Source of the DNA: Prochlorococcus sp. AG-418-D13
GTDB lineage: Bacteria; Cyanobacteriota; Cyanobacteriia; PCC-6307; Cyanobiaceae
Direction: 5' to 3'
DNA length: 64,000 nucleotides
Assembly: GCA_003214315.1 (NCBI GenBank)
Contig: QCLU01000001.1
Location: 124,001-188,000, forward strand
Every line of letters starts with the position of its first letter. Positions within the stretch are counted from its first letter, which is position 1. Made by a program: the position numbers and the translations under genes. Shown piece by piece: positions 1-9,474 of the stretch. The notes under the pieces were generated by a model. It searched no databases, was not told where the DNA came from, and saw only the letters and a program-made list of their open reading frames with translations.

Positions 1-319
1 ACATCTAGAAAATAATCACGAATTCTTTGGAAGAAGTTTTCTTGAAGAGCAGTCAAGATTAGGTATTCAAAAAAAGTTAGTTGGTCTTTCTATAGAAGGT
101 AAAGCAATAGGAAGAAAAGGTTGCGCAGTTCTTAAAGGTAAAGAAAATATTGGGACTATCACAAGCGGCAGTTGGTCTCCAACTAAACAACAAGCTATAG
201 CTTTTGCATACATCAATACTTCGCATGCCTTAATAAATAATGAAGTTCAAATATTAATAAGAGGCAAAAAATTCAAAGGGGTAATAACAAAGAGAGCGTT
301 TTATAAAAAAAATTATTAA
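1..319 (+). CDS. gcvT: Aminomethyltransferase (glycine cleavage T-protein), C-terminal fragment
   Basis: This is the 3' end of a gene that begins before the window; the reading frame is open from base 2 to the TAA at 317-319, giving about 105 residues. The translation holds the T-protein C-terminal barrel pattern: an EQSRLGI-like stretch, then [27 protein letters not shown] and a closing segment ending in [14 protein letters not shown]. The GxxTSGxxSP pattern is the family's usual mark near the C-terminus. The T-protein takes the aminomethyl group from lipoyl-H protein, passes the one-carbon unit to tetrahydrofolate and releases ammonia, in photorespiratory glycine breakdown. It lies 55 bases upstream of aspS on the same strand. 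The N-terminal folate-binding part cannot be checked here. Confidence 0.88.
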   Translation, partial: HLENNHEFFGRSFLEEQSRLGIQKKLVGLSIEGKAIGRKGCAVLKGKENIGTITSGSWSPTKQQAIAFAYINTSHALINNEVQILIRGKKFKGVITKRAFYKKNY

Positions 320-374
320 CTAAATTTACCCTTAAAGAATTATTATAAGTTATTGATAAATAAATCATACTTAG

Positions 375-2171
375 ATGAGAAACAAAATTTGCAAAGAACT
401 CAATAATACAGATATTGGTAAATTAGTTAATTTATGCGGATGGGTAGATAGAAGAAGAGATCATGGTGGTGTAATTTTTATTGATTTAAGAGACCATAGT
501 GGATTTCTACAAATAACAATTAACCCCGATGATGGTGCAGCTCTATTTAAACAGGCAGAAACTCTAAGAAATGAAACAGTAATAATGGTTCGCGGAATTA
601 TTAATGAAAGGCCCAAAGATTCCATAAATACAAATTTAAGTACTGGAGAGTTAGAGCTTAAGGTTAAAGATTTGCAAGTTCTCAACCAAATTAAAAACAA
701 CTTACCTTTTCCAGTGTCTATACATGATTATGAAAATACAAAAGAGGAACTCAGATTAAAATATAGATACCTTGATTTAAGAAGGGGAAAATTACTAGAA
801 AATTTAAAAACAAGACATAAGATTATTAAAGTTGCTAGAGAATTTCTTGATAATTTTGGATTTACAGAAGTAGAGACCCCATTACTTACGAAGTCAACTC
901 CTGAAGGTGCTCGCGATTTTCTTGTTCCTGCACGTCTTTCAAATGGAGAATTTTTTGCTTTACCTCAATCTCCACAACTATTTAAACAACTTTTAATGGT
1001 TGGGGGCTTAGATAAGTATTATCAAATCGCAAAATGTTTCCGTGATGAAGACTTAAGGGCAGATAGACAGCCAGAGTTTACTCAATTAGATATTGAGATG
1101 AGCTTTATTAGTGAAGAAGAAATAATTTCTTTTAATGAAAGTCTCATAAAAAAAATATGGAAAGAAGTATTAAATATTAATTTTAATAATGCTTTTCCAA
1201 GAATGTCATGGCAGGCAGCAATGGATAATTACGGCACTGATAGACCAGATACTAGATATCAAATGTTATTAAAAGATTTAGGAGGAGTATTAGGTGATAT
1301 TGGATTTAATATTTTCACCAAGGCAATTAAGTCTGGAGGTTATATAAAATCCATAACAGTCAAAGGAGGTAATTCAAGTATTAGCAACGTAAGAATTAAA
1401 CCAGGAGGTGACATCTTCCAAGTAGCTCAAGATGCAGGAGCTGGTGGTTTGGCCTTTATAAGGGTCAAAGGAGATGAGCTTGAGACTATTGGGGCAATTA
1501 AAAATAATTTAAGTGAAGAGCATATAGCTGATATTTTAAAAATCACAGAAGCAAAAGATGGAGACTTAATCCTCTTAGGAGCTGGAGATAAACAAATTGT
1601 CAATCAGTCATTAGATAGGGTTAGACAATATATCGCAAAAGACTTAAATCTTATTGATAAAAGTAAATGGAATTTCTTATGGGTAACTGACTTCCCAATG
1701 TTTGAGAGAAATGAAGATGAAAATAGATATGAAGCTTTACATCATCCTTTTTGTTCTCCAAAAAATATAAAATCTAAAGATTCTGAAAACTTGAAAAAAG
1801 AAATTGAGAGCTCTACAGCAAATGCTTATGACTTAGTTCTCAATGGATTGGAGTTAGGAGGTGGCTCTTTACGTATTCATGAAGCGAACTTACAAAGAGA
1901 GGTTCTGAAAACGGTAGGACTTACTGATAAAGAGATTGATGAAAAATTTGGATTTTTAATAGAAGCCTTAGAAATGGGTGCTCCTCCTCATGGTGGAATA
2001 GCTTTTGGATTGGATCGTATTACCATGCTGATCATTGGTGCAGATTCAATAAGAGAAACCATTGCTTTTCCAAAAAATCAACAAGCAAAATGTCTTCTCA
2101 CAAATGCACCTTCAAATGTCTCTGAATCACAATTAAAAGAATTAGATATTGAAATAACAATTGATGAATAA
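375..2171 (+). CDS. aspS: Aspartyl-tRNA synthetase
   Basis: The 598-residue protein charges tRNA with aspartate in the cytoplasm. An N-terminal OB-fold anticodon-binding domain (about 1-105) carries [10 protein letters not shown] and FIDLRDHSG. The class II catalytic domain follows, with motif 1 around [16 protein letters not shown], motif 2 [17 protein letters not shown], and motif 3 near the end at [13 protein letters not shown]. The large insertion between motifs 2 and 3 (about 300-420) matches the GAD domain of bacterial-type enzymes, and the total length is normal for bacteria. The ATG at 375 gives an N-terminus that aligns with the family. Whether this is a discriminating enzyme or also charges tRNA-Asn cannot be decided from this window. 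pyrG follows after 75 bases. Confidence 0.97.
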   Translation: MRNKICKELNNTDIGKLVNLCGWVDRRRDHGGVIFIDLRDHSGFLQITINPDDGAALFKQAETLRNETVIMVRGIINERPKDSINTNLSTGELELKVKDLQVLNQIKNNLPFPVSIHDYENTKEELRLKYRYLDLRRGKLLENLKTRHKIIKVAREFLDNFGFTEVETPLLTKSTPEGARDFLVPARLSNGEFFALPQSPQLFKQLLMVGGLDKYYQIAKCFRDEDLRADRQPEFTQLDIEMSFISEEEIISFNESLIKKIWKEVLNINFNNAFPRMSWQAAMDNYGTDRPDTRYQMLLKDLGGVLGDIGFNIFTKAIKSGGYIKSITVKGGNSSISNVRIKPGGDIFQVAQDAGAGGLAFIRVKGDELETIGAIKNNLSEEHIADILKITEAKDGDLILLGAGDKQIVNQSLDRVRQYIAKDLNLIDKSKWNFLWVTDFPMFERNEDENRYEALHHPFCSPKNIKSKDSENLKKEIESSTANAYDLVLNGLELGGGSLRIHEANLQREVLKTVGLTDKEIDEKFGFLIEALEMGAPPHGGIAFGLDRITMLIIGADSIRETIAFPKNQQAKCLLTNAPSNVSESQLKELDIEITIDE

Positions 2172-2246
2172 GAATATATATGGATGTTCTAAAAGTTTTT
2201 TGTTTAAATAAAATATAAGGAGGCTGTGCTTAATTAAAAATATTTA

Positions 2247-3857
2247 ATGTCAAAATTTGTATTTGTCACCGGAGGAGTAGTTTCTAGCATTGGTAAAGGA
2301 ATTGTAGCTGCAAGCTTAGGAAGATTATTAAAGTCTAGAGGATATAGTGTTTCAATATTAAAACTAGACCCATATCTAAATGTTGATCCAGGAACAATGA
2401 GCCCTTTCCAACATGGAGAGGTATTTGTAACCGAAGATGGGGCTGAAACCGATCTAGATTTAGGACACTATGAAAGATTTACGGATACTGCAATGACTAG
2501 ATTAAATAGTGTGACTACGGGATCTATCTATCAAGCAGTTATCAATAAAGAAAGAAGAGGTAGTTATGACGGTGGAACTGTGCAAGTAATACCTCACATA
2601 ACGGGAGAAATAAGAGAAAGAATTCATAGAGTAGCCGCCAACAGTAATGCAGATATTATAATTACTGAAATTGGTGGAACAGTTGGTGATATTGAATCTC
2701 TACCTTTTTTAGAGGCAATAAGAGAATTCAAAAATGATGTCAATAGGAACGATGTTGCATACATACACGTAACATTACTTCCTTACATCAAAACCTCTGG
2801 CGAAATAAAAACGAAACCAACACAACATTCAGTGAAAGAATTAAGATCAATTGGAATTCAGCCAGATTTACTTGTATGCCGAAGTGATAAATCTATCAAT
2901 GAAGCTCTTAAAAAGAAGCTTAGTGGTTTTTGCGGTGTCAGTATCAACTCTGTAATTGAAGCTTTAGACGCAGACAGTATTTATTCTGTACCTCTTTCTT
3001 TAAAAAAAGAAGGCTTATGTAAAGAAACCCTGAAGTATTTAGACCTTGAAGATAAAAAATGTGATTTGAAAAATTGGGAGCAACTTATACACAACCTAAG
3101 AAATCCTGGAGCTCCAATCAAAGTTGCTTTAGTAGGTAAATACATTGAACTTGGAGATGCATATTTATCCGTTGTTGAAGCTTTAAGACATGCATGCATA
3201 GAGAATAAAGCTTTATTAGATTTACATTGGGTAAGCGCTGAAATGATAGAAAAAGATTCAGCAGAAACTTACTTAAATAAAGTTGATGCAATTGTGGTAC
3301 CCGGAGGATTTGGCAATAGAGGAGTCAATGGAAAAATTTCGGCTATAAAATTCGCAAGAGAAAATAAAATCCCCTTTTTAGGTTTGTGCCTTGGTATGCA
3401 ATGTGCAGTTATAGAATGGGCCAGGAATGTAGCTAATCTTCCAGATGCATCTAGTTCAGAACTAGACCCAAACACTCCCAATCCAGTGATTCATTTATTA
3501 CCAGAACAGGAAGATGTAGTTGATTTAGGTGGGACAATGAGACTTGGAGTTTATCCATGTAGATTGACAAAAAATACAACTGGAAAAAACTTATATAATG
3601 AGGATGTTATTTATGAGAGACATCGACATAGATACGAATTTAATAATTACTACAAACAAAGTTTTTTAGATTCTGGATACAAAATTAGTGGTACATCACC
3701 AGATGGCAGATTAGTTGAGTTAATTGAGTTAGAAAATCATCCATACTTCTTAGCATGTCAATATCATCCTGAGTTTTTATCACGACCTGGGAAACCTCAT
3801 CCTTTATTTAAAGGTTTAATAAAAGCCTCTCAAGATAATTTATCTCAATCAAATTAA
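2247..3857 (+). CDS. pyrG: CTP synthase (glutamine hydrolysing)
   Basis: The 536-residue enzyme converts UTP to CTP with ATP and glutamine-derived ammonia. The N-terminal synthetase domain (about 1-265) opens with [13 protein letters not shown], the P-loop-like nucleotide site, followed by [14 protein letters not shown] and [16 protein letters not shown]. The C-terminal class I glutaminase domain has PGGFGNRG, the nucleophile elbow GLCLGMQ with catalytic Cys381, and YHPEF with the His/Glu pair near residues 511-514. The start is the family's canonical [11 protein letters not shown] perfect AAGGAGG lies at 2218-2224 but is more than 20 bases before the ATG, too far for a normal ribosome site. 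queE begins 18 bases downstream, so the two may be co-transcribed. Confidence 0.97.
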   Translation: MSKFVFVTGGVVSSIGKGIVAASLGRLLKSRGYSVSILKLDPYLNVDPGTMSPFQHGEVFVTEDGAETDLDLGHYERFTDTAMTRLNSVTTGSIYQAVINKERRGSYDGGTVQVIPHITGEIRERIHRVAANSNADIIITEIGGTVGDIESLPFLEAIREFKNDVNRNDVAYIHVTLLPYIKTSGEIKTKPTQHSVKELRSIGIQPDLLVCRSDKSINEALKKKLSGFCGVSINSVIEALDADSIYSVPLSLKKEGLCKETLKYLDLEDKKCDLKNWEQLIHNLRNPGAPIKVALVGKYIELGDAYLSVVEALRHACIENKALLDLHWVSAEMIEKDSAETYLNKVDAIVVPGGFGNRGVNGKISAIKFARENKIPFLGLCLGMQCAVIEWARNVANLPDASSSELDPNTPNPVIHLLPEQEDVVDLGGTMRLGVYPCRLTKNTTGKNLYNEDVIYERHRHRYEFNNYYKQSFLDSGYKISGTSPDGRLVELIELENHPYFLACQYHPEFLSRPGKPHPLFKGLIKASQDNLSQSN

Positions 3858-3875
3858 TATTCTTTATTTTTTTGA

Positions 3876-4553
3876 ATGAAAATGACAAATTTTTTACCCT
3901 TAGTCGAACAATTTCATTCATTACAAGGTGAAGGTTATCACGCTGGAAAAAGTGCTTTTTTTGTAAGATTAGCGGGATGTAAAGTTGGATGTTCTTGGTG
4001 CGATACCAAGAATTCATGGGACGAGAAAAAACACCCTTCTATATCAATTGAAAAAATAATAGATCGCATAAAAATTGCCAGAGAAAAAGGAGCATCTTTT
4101 TGCGTTATTACAGGTGGAGAACCTTTACAACATAACTTGGATAATTTTTGCAAAGCCATAAAAAAAATGACGATGGGAGAAGAACAAAAGCCAATGAAGA
4201 TTCATATTGAGACAAGTGGAGTTAATTCGATATCAGGAAGCTATGACTGGATTACTTTATCTCCTAAAAGACACTCACCTCCAAAAAATTATTTTTTAAA
4301 AAACTGTAATGAAATCAAAATAATCATAAATGAAATTGAAGATATTGAATTTGCTATTCAAATAAAAAAAGAGACTTTAAAACAATATCAACTCTCTCAA
4401 AGCGAAGATGACTTAAAAAAAGAAGATAAAATTTTTTATTTACAGCCAGCATGGAACAATGCGAATGGTTTTTCTCTTGCTATTGATTTCGTAAAAAATA
4501 ATCCAGATTGGAAATTGAGCCTTCAAACTCACAAATACTTAAAAATTAATTGA
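3876..4553 (+). CDS. queE: 7-carboxy-7-deazaguanine synthase (radical SAM)
   Basis: QueE rearranges 6-carboxytetrahydropterin to 7-carboxy-7-deazaguanine, the ring-contraction step on the way to preQ0 and queuosine. The N-terminus carries the family's FHSLQGEG and the cluster motif CKVGCSWC (Cys35, Cys39, Cys42), a CX3CX2C spacing for the SAM-bound 4Fe-4S cluster. TGGEPL (about 90-95) is the radical SAM GGE motif. At 225 residues it is normal length. A second in-frame ATG at 3882 would remove two residues. queC, which carries out the next step, starts 6 bases after the stop, so the two clearly form one unit. Confidence 0.93.
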   Translation: MKMTNFLPLVEQFHSLQGEGYHAGKSAFFVRLAGCKVGCSWCDTKNSWDEKKHPSISIEKIIDRIKIAREKGASFCVITGGEPLQHNLDNFCKAIKKMTMGEEQKPMKIHIETSGVNSISGSYDWITLSPKRHSPPKNYFLKNCNEIKIIINEIEDIEFAIQIKKETLKQYQLSQSEDDLKKEDKIFYLQPAWNNANGFSLAIDFVKNNPDWKLSLQTHKYLKIN

Positions 4554-4559
4554 AATCAT

Positions 4560-5234
4560 ATGACTCTTAAAAATAAATCGATAGTAGTTTTATTATCTGG
4601 AGGTTTGGATTCTTCTACAGTTACTGGTATCGCAAAAAAATCCGAAGCTAAAATTTTTGGCCTTTCATTTGACTACGGTCAACGTCATAAAAAAGAATTA
4701 AATTCTGCATCAATAATTGCAAAACACTTTGATATCGAAGAATTTAAAATCATTAAGCTTGACTTATCTCTATGGGGAGGCTCGTCATTAACTGATACTC
4801 AAAAAAATATTCCGAAAGAAGGATTACAAACTAATAAAATTCCTAATACTTATGTGCCTGGGAGAAATACTATATTCATTTCCGTTGCACTAAGTTATGC
4901 CGAAGCAATAGATGCTGATTTTATAGGATTAGGAGTTAATGCACTAGATTATTCTGGTTATCCAGATTGCAGACCTGACTACATTAAAAAATTTCAAGAA
5001 TTAGCAGATTTAGCCAATAAAAGAGGAAGAGAAAATAATCCAATAAAACTTTGGACGCCACTATTAAATTTAAATAAAGAGGAAATTATTCAATTAGCTT
5101 TTACTAATCATGTCCCTTTAGATAAAACATGGAGTTGTTATTCGGGTAATTTAAAACCATGCGGTAAGTGTGATAGCTGCAGAATTAGAAATGCCGCTTA
5201 TGAAAAATGGCTTAACAACAATAATAAAAAATGA
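4560..5234 (+). CDS. queC: 7-cyano-7-deazaguanine synthase (preQ0 synthase)
   Basis: QueC uses ATP and ammonia to convert 7-carboxy-7-deazaguanine into the nitrile preQ0. The PP-loop motif LLSGGLDSST lies at residues 11-20. A four-cysteine zinc site is near the C-terminus in SCYSGNLKPCGKCDSC (Cys193, Cys201, Cys204, Cys207). Length, 224 residues, is typical. Its neighbours are queE upstream and pabB downstream; the stop overlaps the pabB start by 4 bases, so translation is probably coupled. With queG at about 46.3-47.2 kb, the window encodes three steps of queuosine synthesis. Confidence 0.95.
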   Translation: MTLKNKSIVVLLSGGLDSSTVTGIAKKSEAKIFGLSFDYGQRHKKELNSASIIAKHFDIEEFKIIKLDLSLWGGSSLTDTQKNIPKEGLQTNKIPNTYVPGRNTIFISVALSYAEAIDADFIGLGVNALDYSGYPDCRPDYIKKFQELADLANKRGRENNPIKLWTPLLNLNKEEIIQLAFTNHVPLDKTWSCYSGNLKPCGKCDSCRIRNAAYEKWLNNNNKK

Positions 5235-6547
5235 AAATAAAAAAAATAATTCTAGAAAAATGGATAGATCCAGCACTGATTACGCATGAACTAACAAAAA
5301 AATTTGGAGATAAAGGATTAGCTTGGCTAGACAGTGATGGCAAAGAAAATGGGGAATGGTCAATAATAGGAATTAAACCTAAAAAAATAATCCAATCAAG
5401 AGATATCAATAACTTAGACAAAACTAATAATCCATTTAACAATTTAAAAAATATTGAAAAAGGATTTTGGATCGGATGGTTAAGTTATGAAGCTGGAGTT
5501 TACATAGAACCAAAAAACCCATGGAGAAAATCTAATATGGCAACTTTATGGATTGCATCATATGATCCAATCATTAAATGTAATCTAATAAAAAAAGAAA
5601 TAATTATCGAAGGCACAAACTCATCTGAACTGATGAATTATAAAAACATAATCAACAATATAAAAAATATTGAAGAAGAAAATATTATTGAAACAAATTT
5701 GAATTTTGATTTTTCAAAAATAAATTTGGACGAAATGGTTGAAAAATTTCAGAAAAATATTTTAAAATTGAAAAAATTAATTTCTCTAGGGGATATATTT
5801 CAAGCAAACCTAACAACTAAATGCGAAATTGAATCTTCCAAAAACTATAATCCTCTTGATATTTATTTGAAAATAAGAAGGAAATTAAGAGCTCCCTTTG
5901 GAGGAATAATAATAAATAATGATAATTATAAAGAGGCTGTATTATCTACCTCGCCAGAAAGATTTATAAAAATAGATAATAAAAATCTTGTAGAATCAAG
6001 ACCTATCAAAGGAACTAGAGCCAGAGATAAAGATTTAAATCAAGACGCACTTAATGCTATCGATTTAATAACGAACGAAAAAGATAGAGCCGAAAATATT
6101 ATGATTGTTGACCTAATAAGAAATGATTTAAGTAAAGTTTGCGAAACAGGAAGTATTATGGTGCCAGAAATATTAAAACTTGAAAGTTTCTTAAAAGTTC
6201 ATCATCTAACTTCAGTAATCAGAGGCAAATTAAAAAAAGACAAGAACTGGATTGATTTACTAAAAGCTTGTTGGCCTGGGGGGTCTATAACTGGAGCACC
6301 TAAATTAAGATCATGCCAGAGACTTTTTGAATTAGAAGAATGTGAACGCGGACCATACTGTGGCTCTTTTTTGAAGCTTGACTGGAATGGAGAGTTTGAC
6401 AGCAATATACTAATAAGATCATTTTTAATTAAAGACAAAAAAATCAATATATATGCTGGTTGCGGAATAGTTATTGACTCAAACCCTGAAGAGGAAACTG
6501 ATGAACTAAAGTGGAAACTTTTACCGTTAATTGATTCACTAAAATGA
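5231..6547 (+). CDS. pabB: Aminodeoxychorismate synthase component I (PabB-like)
   Basis: The 438-residue protein belongs to the chorismate-utilising family and probably aminates chorismate for p-aminobenzoate and folate. Visible family blocks are GDIFQANLTT, SPERFI, the ESRPIKGT block with its catalytic-type Lys260, RAENIMIVDLIRNDL, and the C-terminal PGGSITGAPK with GPYCGSF. It is stand-alone, with no glutamine amidotransferase domain, so a PabA/TrpG partner must be elsewhere. PabB is preferred over TrpE because of the PIKGT block and the following pabC-like gene, which overlaps it by 4 bases. The ATG overlaps the queC stop, linking four genes in one tight run. Confidence 0.9.
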   Translation: MKIKKIILEKWIDPALITHELTKKFGDKGLAWLDSDGKENGEWSIIGIKPKKIIQSRDINNLDKTNNPFNNLKNIEKGFWIGWLSYEAGVYIEPKNPWRKSNMATLWIASYDPIIKCNLIKKEIIIEGTNSSELMNYKNIINNIKNIEEENIIETNLNFDFSKINLDEMVEKFQKNILKLKKLISLGDIFQANLTTKCEIESSKNYNPLDIYLKIRRKLRAPFGGIIINNDNYKEAVLSTSPERFIKIDNKNLVESRPIKGTRARDKDLNQDALNAIDLITNEKDRAENIMIVDLIRNDLSKVCETGSIMVPEILKLESFLKVHHLTSVIRGKLKKDKNWIDLLKACWPGGSITGAPKLRSCQRLFELEECERGPYCGSFLKLDWNGEFDSNILIRSFLIKDKKINIYAGCGIVIDSNPEEETDELKWKLLPLIDSLK

Positions 6548-7371
6548 TTGAAACATTAGGCTGGCACAAGGATCAATGGTTGGATATTGATAAAATATTT
6601 ATTGCTGCTAATAATAGAGGATTAAAATTTGCTGATGGTATATTTGAAACCATTTTGATAAAAGAAAATAAACCTATTCTTTTTGATGAACATCTGAAAA
6701 GATTAGAAAAAAGTAGCAAGATTTTAAATATTAATCTCAAAATAAATAAATTAACTTTGAGACAACTTATTTACGATGGAATTAAAAAGTTATCGCTTAA
6801 AAATGATCAATTTGCTTCAGTAAGAATAAACTATAGTCGAGGAACTAATAAAGCTCGAACACTAACAATTGATAGCACTTTAGAGACAAAAGATTTGGAT
6901 AATTTATGGCTTGAGTTCTATAGAATCAAACCAAATTTTAATCCGATAAGCGTTTGCATTAGTCAAACGGAAAAAATCAATGAATTCAGTCTTATAAGTA
7001 AATGCAAAACATTTTCATATAATCAGGCAATACAAGTTTTGACAGAAGCTAATGAAAAATCATTTGATGATTCTATCCTTTTGAATACGTCAGGTGAACT
7101 TTGTTGTGGAAGTACATTTAATCTTCTAATTAAAAGAAATAATCAATGGATAACTCCTAGAAAAGAGAGCGGCTGTTTAGAGGGGATTATGGTTGCTGAA
7201 GCTTTAAAATTGAAAATTGTAAAAGAAGAATTAATTCCTCCAGAATTTCAAAATGATGACATAATAGTTGCAATTAATAGCTTATCTTGCAGACAAATTA
7301 ATCAAGTTAATGATTTAAAGCTTAAACCTAAATTCGATCCAATTTACTTTTGGGATTTATTATATAGTTGA
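6544..7371 (+). CDS. pabC: Class IV PLP enzyme, probable 4-amino-4-deoxychorismate lyase
   Basis: The 275-residue protein has the fold-type IV PLP aminotransferase/lyase pattern: RGLKFADGIFETI near residues 24-36, the PLP-binding lysine in CKTFSYNQA (Lys155), and GELCCGSTFNLLI, equivalent to the family's EGxxSNxFxV. C-terminal SLSCRQINQV also fits. In this position PabC would release pyruvate from aminodeoxychorismate to give p-aminobenzoate. The family also includes branched-chain and D-amino acid aminotransferases, which sequence alone does not exclude. The 4-base overlap with pabB is the main argument for the lyase role. Its 3' end overlaps the convergent cobA by 28 bases. Confidence 0.85.
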   Translation: MIETLGWHKDQWLDIDKIFIAANNRGLKFADGIFETILIKENKPILFDEHLKRLEKSSKILNINLKINKLTLRQLIYDGIKKLSLKNDQFASVRINYSRGTNKARTLTIDSTLETKDLDNLWLEFYRIKPNFNPISVCISQTEKINEFSLISKCKTFSYNQAIQVLTEANEKSFDDSILLNTSGELCCGSTFNLLIKRNNQWITPRKESGCLEGIMVAEALKLKIVKEELIPPEFQNDDIIVAINSLSCRQINQVNDLKLKPKFDPIYFWDLLYS

Positions 7372-8165
7372 ACTTTATTAATATCTGGTAAATAGACATC
7401 AGATACTTTAGTTATATTGTTATTAACCTTAAATTCAACAATTTTTCCAATAATGATAATTGATGGAGCTAAAAATTCTTTATCTTTGATTTTATCTGGA
7501 AGATTATCTAATTTCTCTATCAAACATTTTTGATTTTTTAAAGTAGCTTCTTGAATAACAGCGCATTTAGTACTCTTATCTAAACCACCTAAAATTAATT
7601 CTTCCACAATAAATTCAATATTTTTTATACCCATAAAAATTACTAAGCTGTCTGATGATTTAGCTAAATCTCTCCAATTAACTGTCTTTTTTTCCTTATC
7701 TACACGCTCATGTCCAGTGACAAAAGTTACGGAACTCGCAGCATCTCTATGAGTTAGTGGAATACCAAAATATGTGGGGGCAGCTATCCCAGAAGTGATA
7801 CCAGGAACGATTTCAACTGAAATTCCATTTTTTTCTAAAATCGATACTTCTTCACCACCTCTAGAAAAAACGAATGGATCTCCCCCTTTAAGCCTTACAA
7901 CATTTTTGCCTTCTTTTGCTAATTTCAAAATAAGATCATTAGTTTCAGCCTGAGGTACAGAACACTTCCCAGCTCTTTTGCCCACATGGAAAATTTCTGT
8001 ATTTTTTCCTGCCTCTTTTGTTATTTCATCTGGGATTAAAGCATCATGAACTAATGCATCACAATTTTTTATTAGGCGTAAAGCTTTAAGAGTTAACAGC
8101 TCAGGGTCACCAGGACCCGCTCCAACTAAATAAACAATGCCGGGCACAATAATCTCCATTAACAA
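7344..8165 (-). CDS. cobA: Uroporphyrinogen-III C-methyltransferase
   Basis: SUMT methylates uroporphyrinogen III at C2 and C7 with SAM, giving precorrin-2 for siroheme and cobamide synthesis. The N-terminal glycine loop VYLVGAGPGDPELLT, RLKGGDPFVFSRGGEE and PGITSGIAAPTYFGIPLTHR are the diagnostic blocks. At 273 residues it is the single-domain form, with no HemD or CysG fusion. The first ATG (8165) gives MLMEIIVPG; a start at 8159 is equally plausible. It is divergent from the MFS gene (25-base gap) and convergent with pabC, overlapping its 3' end by 28 bases. queG in this window probably needs a cobamide, so the two are indirectly connected. Confidence 0.95.
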   Translation of the reverse strand: MLMEIIVPGIVYLVGAGPGDPELLTLKALRLIKNCDALVHDALIPDEITKEAGKNTEIFHVGKRAGKCSVPQAETNDLILKLAKEGKNVVRLKGGDPFVFSRGGEEVSILEKNGISVEIVPGITSGIAAPTYFGIPLTHRDAASSVTFVTGHERVDKEKKTVNWRDLAKSSDSLVIFMGIKNIEFIVEELILGGLDKSTKCAVIQEATLKNQKCLIEKLDNLPDKIKDKEFLAPSIIIIGKIVEFKVNNNITKVSDVYLPDINKVQLYNKSQK

Positions 8166-8189
8166 GTATGGTAGTAAAAGTTAATCGCA

Positions 8190-9474
8190 ATGAAGGTAAA
8201 TATTGTGAAAGAAAGTTTATTAAAACCAAATAAAAAATTTACTCTCCTTAGTGCGTTTATCACTCTTCTAAATGATCGTTTAAGTGAAAGTATACTGTTA
8301 CCTATATTACCCTCTTTTGTTTTACTTTTTGACTCTAAAGCAAGTACATATGGTTTATTATCATGCACTTACCAATTAGCTCAATTTACAGCTTCTCCTT
8401 TTATAGGACTTATGAGTGATAGATACGGAAGAAGACCTGTCACTCTTTTTTTGTATTACTGGTTCAGTAATAGGAATATCAATATTATCTTTTACAGTTC
8501 TTTTTAATTGGTCAAATTCTATAGCCTCTATCCCGTTATTTTTATTATTTTTAGCGAGACTAATTGACGGTTTCAGTGGGGGGACTGCAGCAACTGCAAC
8601 AACAATTCTTGCAGATATTTCAAGCCCTGAAAAAAGAGCAAAAACATTTGGTCTTATTGGTGTAGCTTTTGGTTTAAGTTTTTTCTTAGGTAATATTTTT
8701 GTTGTAATTTTTGCAAGAAATACAAATAATAATTTTATTATTCCAGTTTTGATAGCCTCAATCATTCCAATAATAAATTTTCTCCTTGTATTTTTTTACT
8801 TACCAGAAACCAAGCCTAAAAGTGACTCAAATAAATCAAAAACTATTTTAAAAAACCCTTTAAAAGCTCTTTTTACAGTTTTCAAAGAAGAAAAGATTAA
8901 AAAATTATCATTAGCTTTTTTTATTTACTTTATTGCTTTTACTGGATTGACCAATATCCTTATATTTTTCCTTCAAGAATCTTTAAACTGGACGACCAAA
9001 GCATCAAGTGGAACCCTTGTTGTTGTAGGAATCATTGCAATTATCGTTCAGGGAGGACTAATTGGGCCTCTGGTCAAGCAATTTGGCGAAATGCGTTTAA
9101 CACTTATCGGATCAGGCTTCATTCTTGTGGCATGTGCTCTTTTAATAACTGCTCCAAAAGAAAATGCGACAATTAATATTTATTCAGCTGTTTCATTTTT
9201 AGCCATTGGGGCAGGGTTAATTACGCCCACCTTAAGAGCACTAATATCAAAGAAATTAGACGTTGATAAACAAGGATCAATTTTAAGTAATCTTCAAGGT
9301 CTACAGAGTCTTGGAGGAGTGTTAGGAATTGCAATGGCGGGAAGGGTTTATGATAGTTTTGGTCCTAAATCACCTTTTATAGCAGGTTCCGTTATCTTAC
9401 TTTTCATGATATATCTTATTGCAGAGGGTAAAAGTAATAATTCTTTTAACAAGCAAAAATCAAAAGTAATTTAA
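8190..9474 (+). pseudogene. Major facilitator superfamily transporter, split by a single-base frameshift
   Basis: Two overlapping frames together encode one 12-helix MFS permease of about 427 residues. The first frame (8190-8507) carries the first two transmembrane segments and loop motif A, GLMSDRYGRRP at residues 73-83. The second frame (open from 8416; homologous from 8452 to 9474) continues with the third segment, starting FCITGSVIGIS. The join falls in a run of seven T at 8446-8452: six T would restore one frame. The pattern resembles TetA-type drug/proton antiporters, but the substrate is unknown. The rest of the gene is intact and uses normal codons, so this may be a recent mutation, a sequencing error, or a slippage site rather than an old pseudogene. 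The stop shares a base with the ppk start (TAATG). Confidence 0.8.

Noticed and set aside
2218-2224. Perfect AAGGAGG upstream of pyrG as its ribosome site or a leader ORF start
   Set aside because: It is over 20 bases from the ATG, and the GTG just after it opens only a three-codon frame. No function can be supported.
8376-8765. Minus-strand open frame of 129 codons across the MFS frameshift
   Set aside because: Basic, low-complexity shadow product; the plus strand encodes a recognisable transporter across the whole interval.
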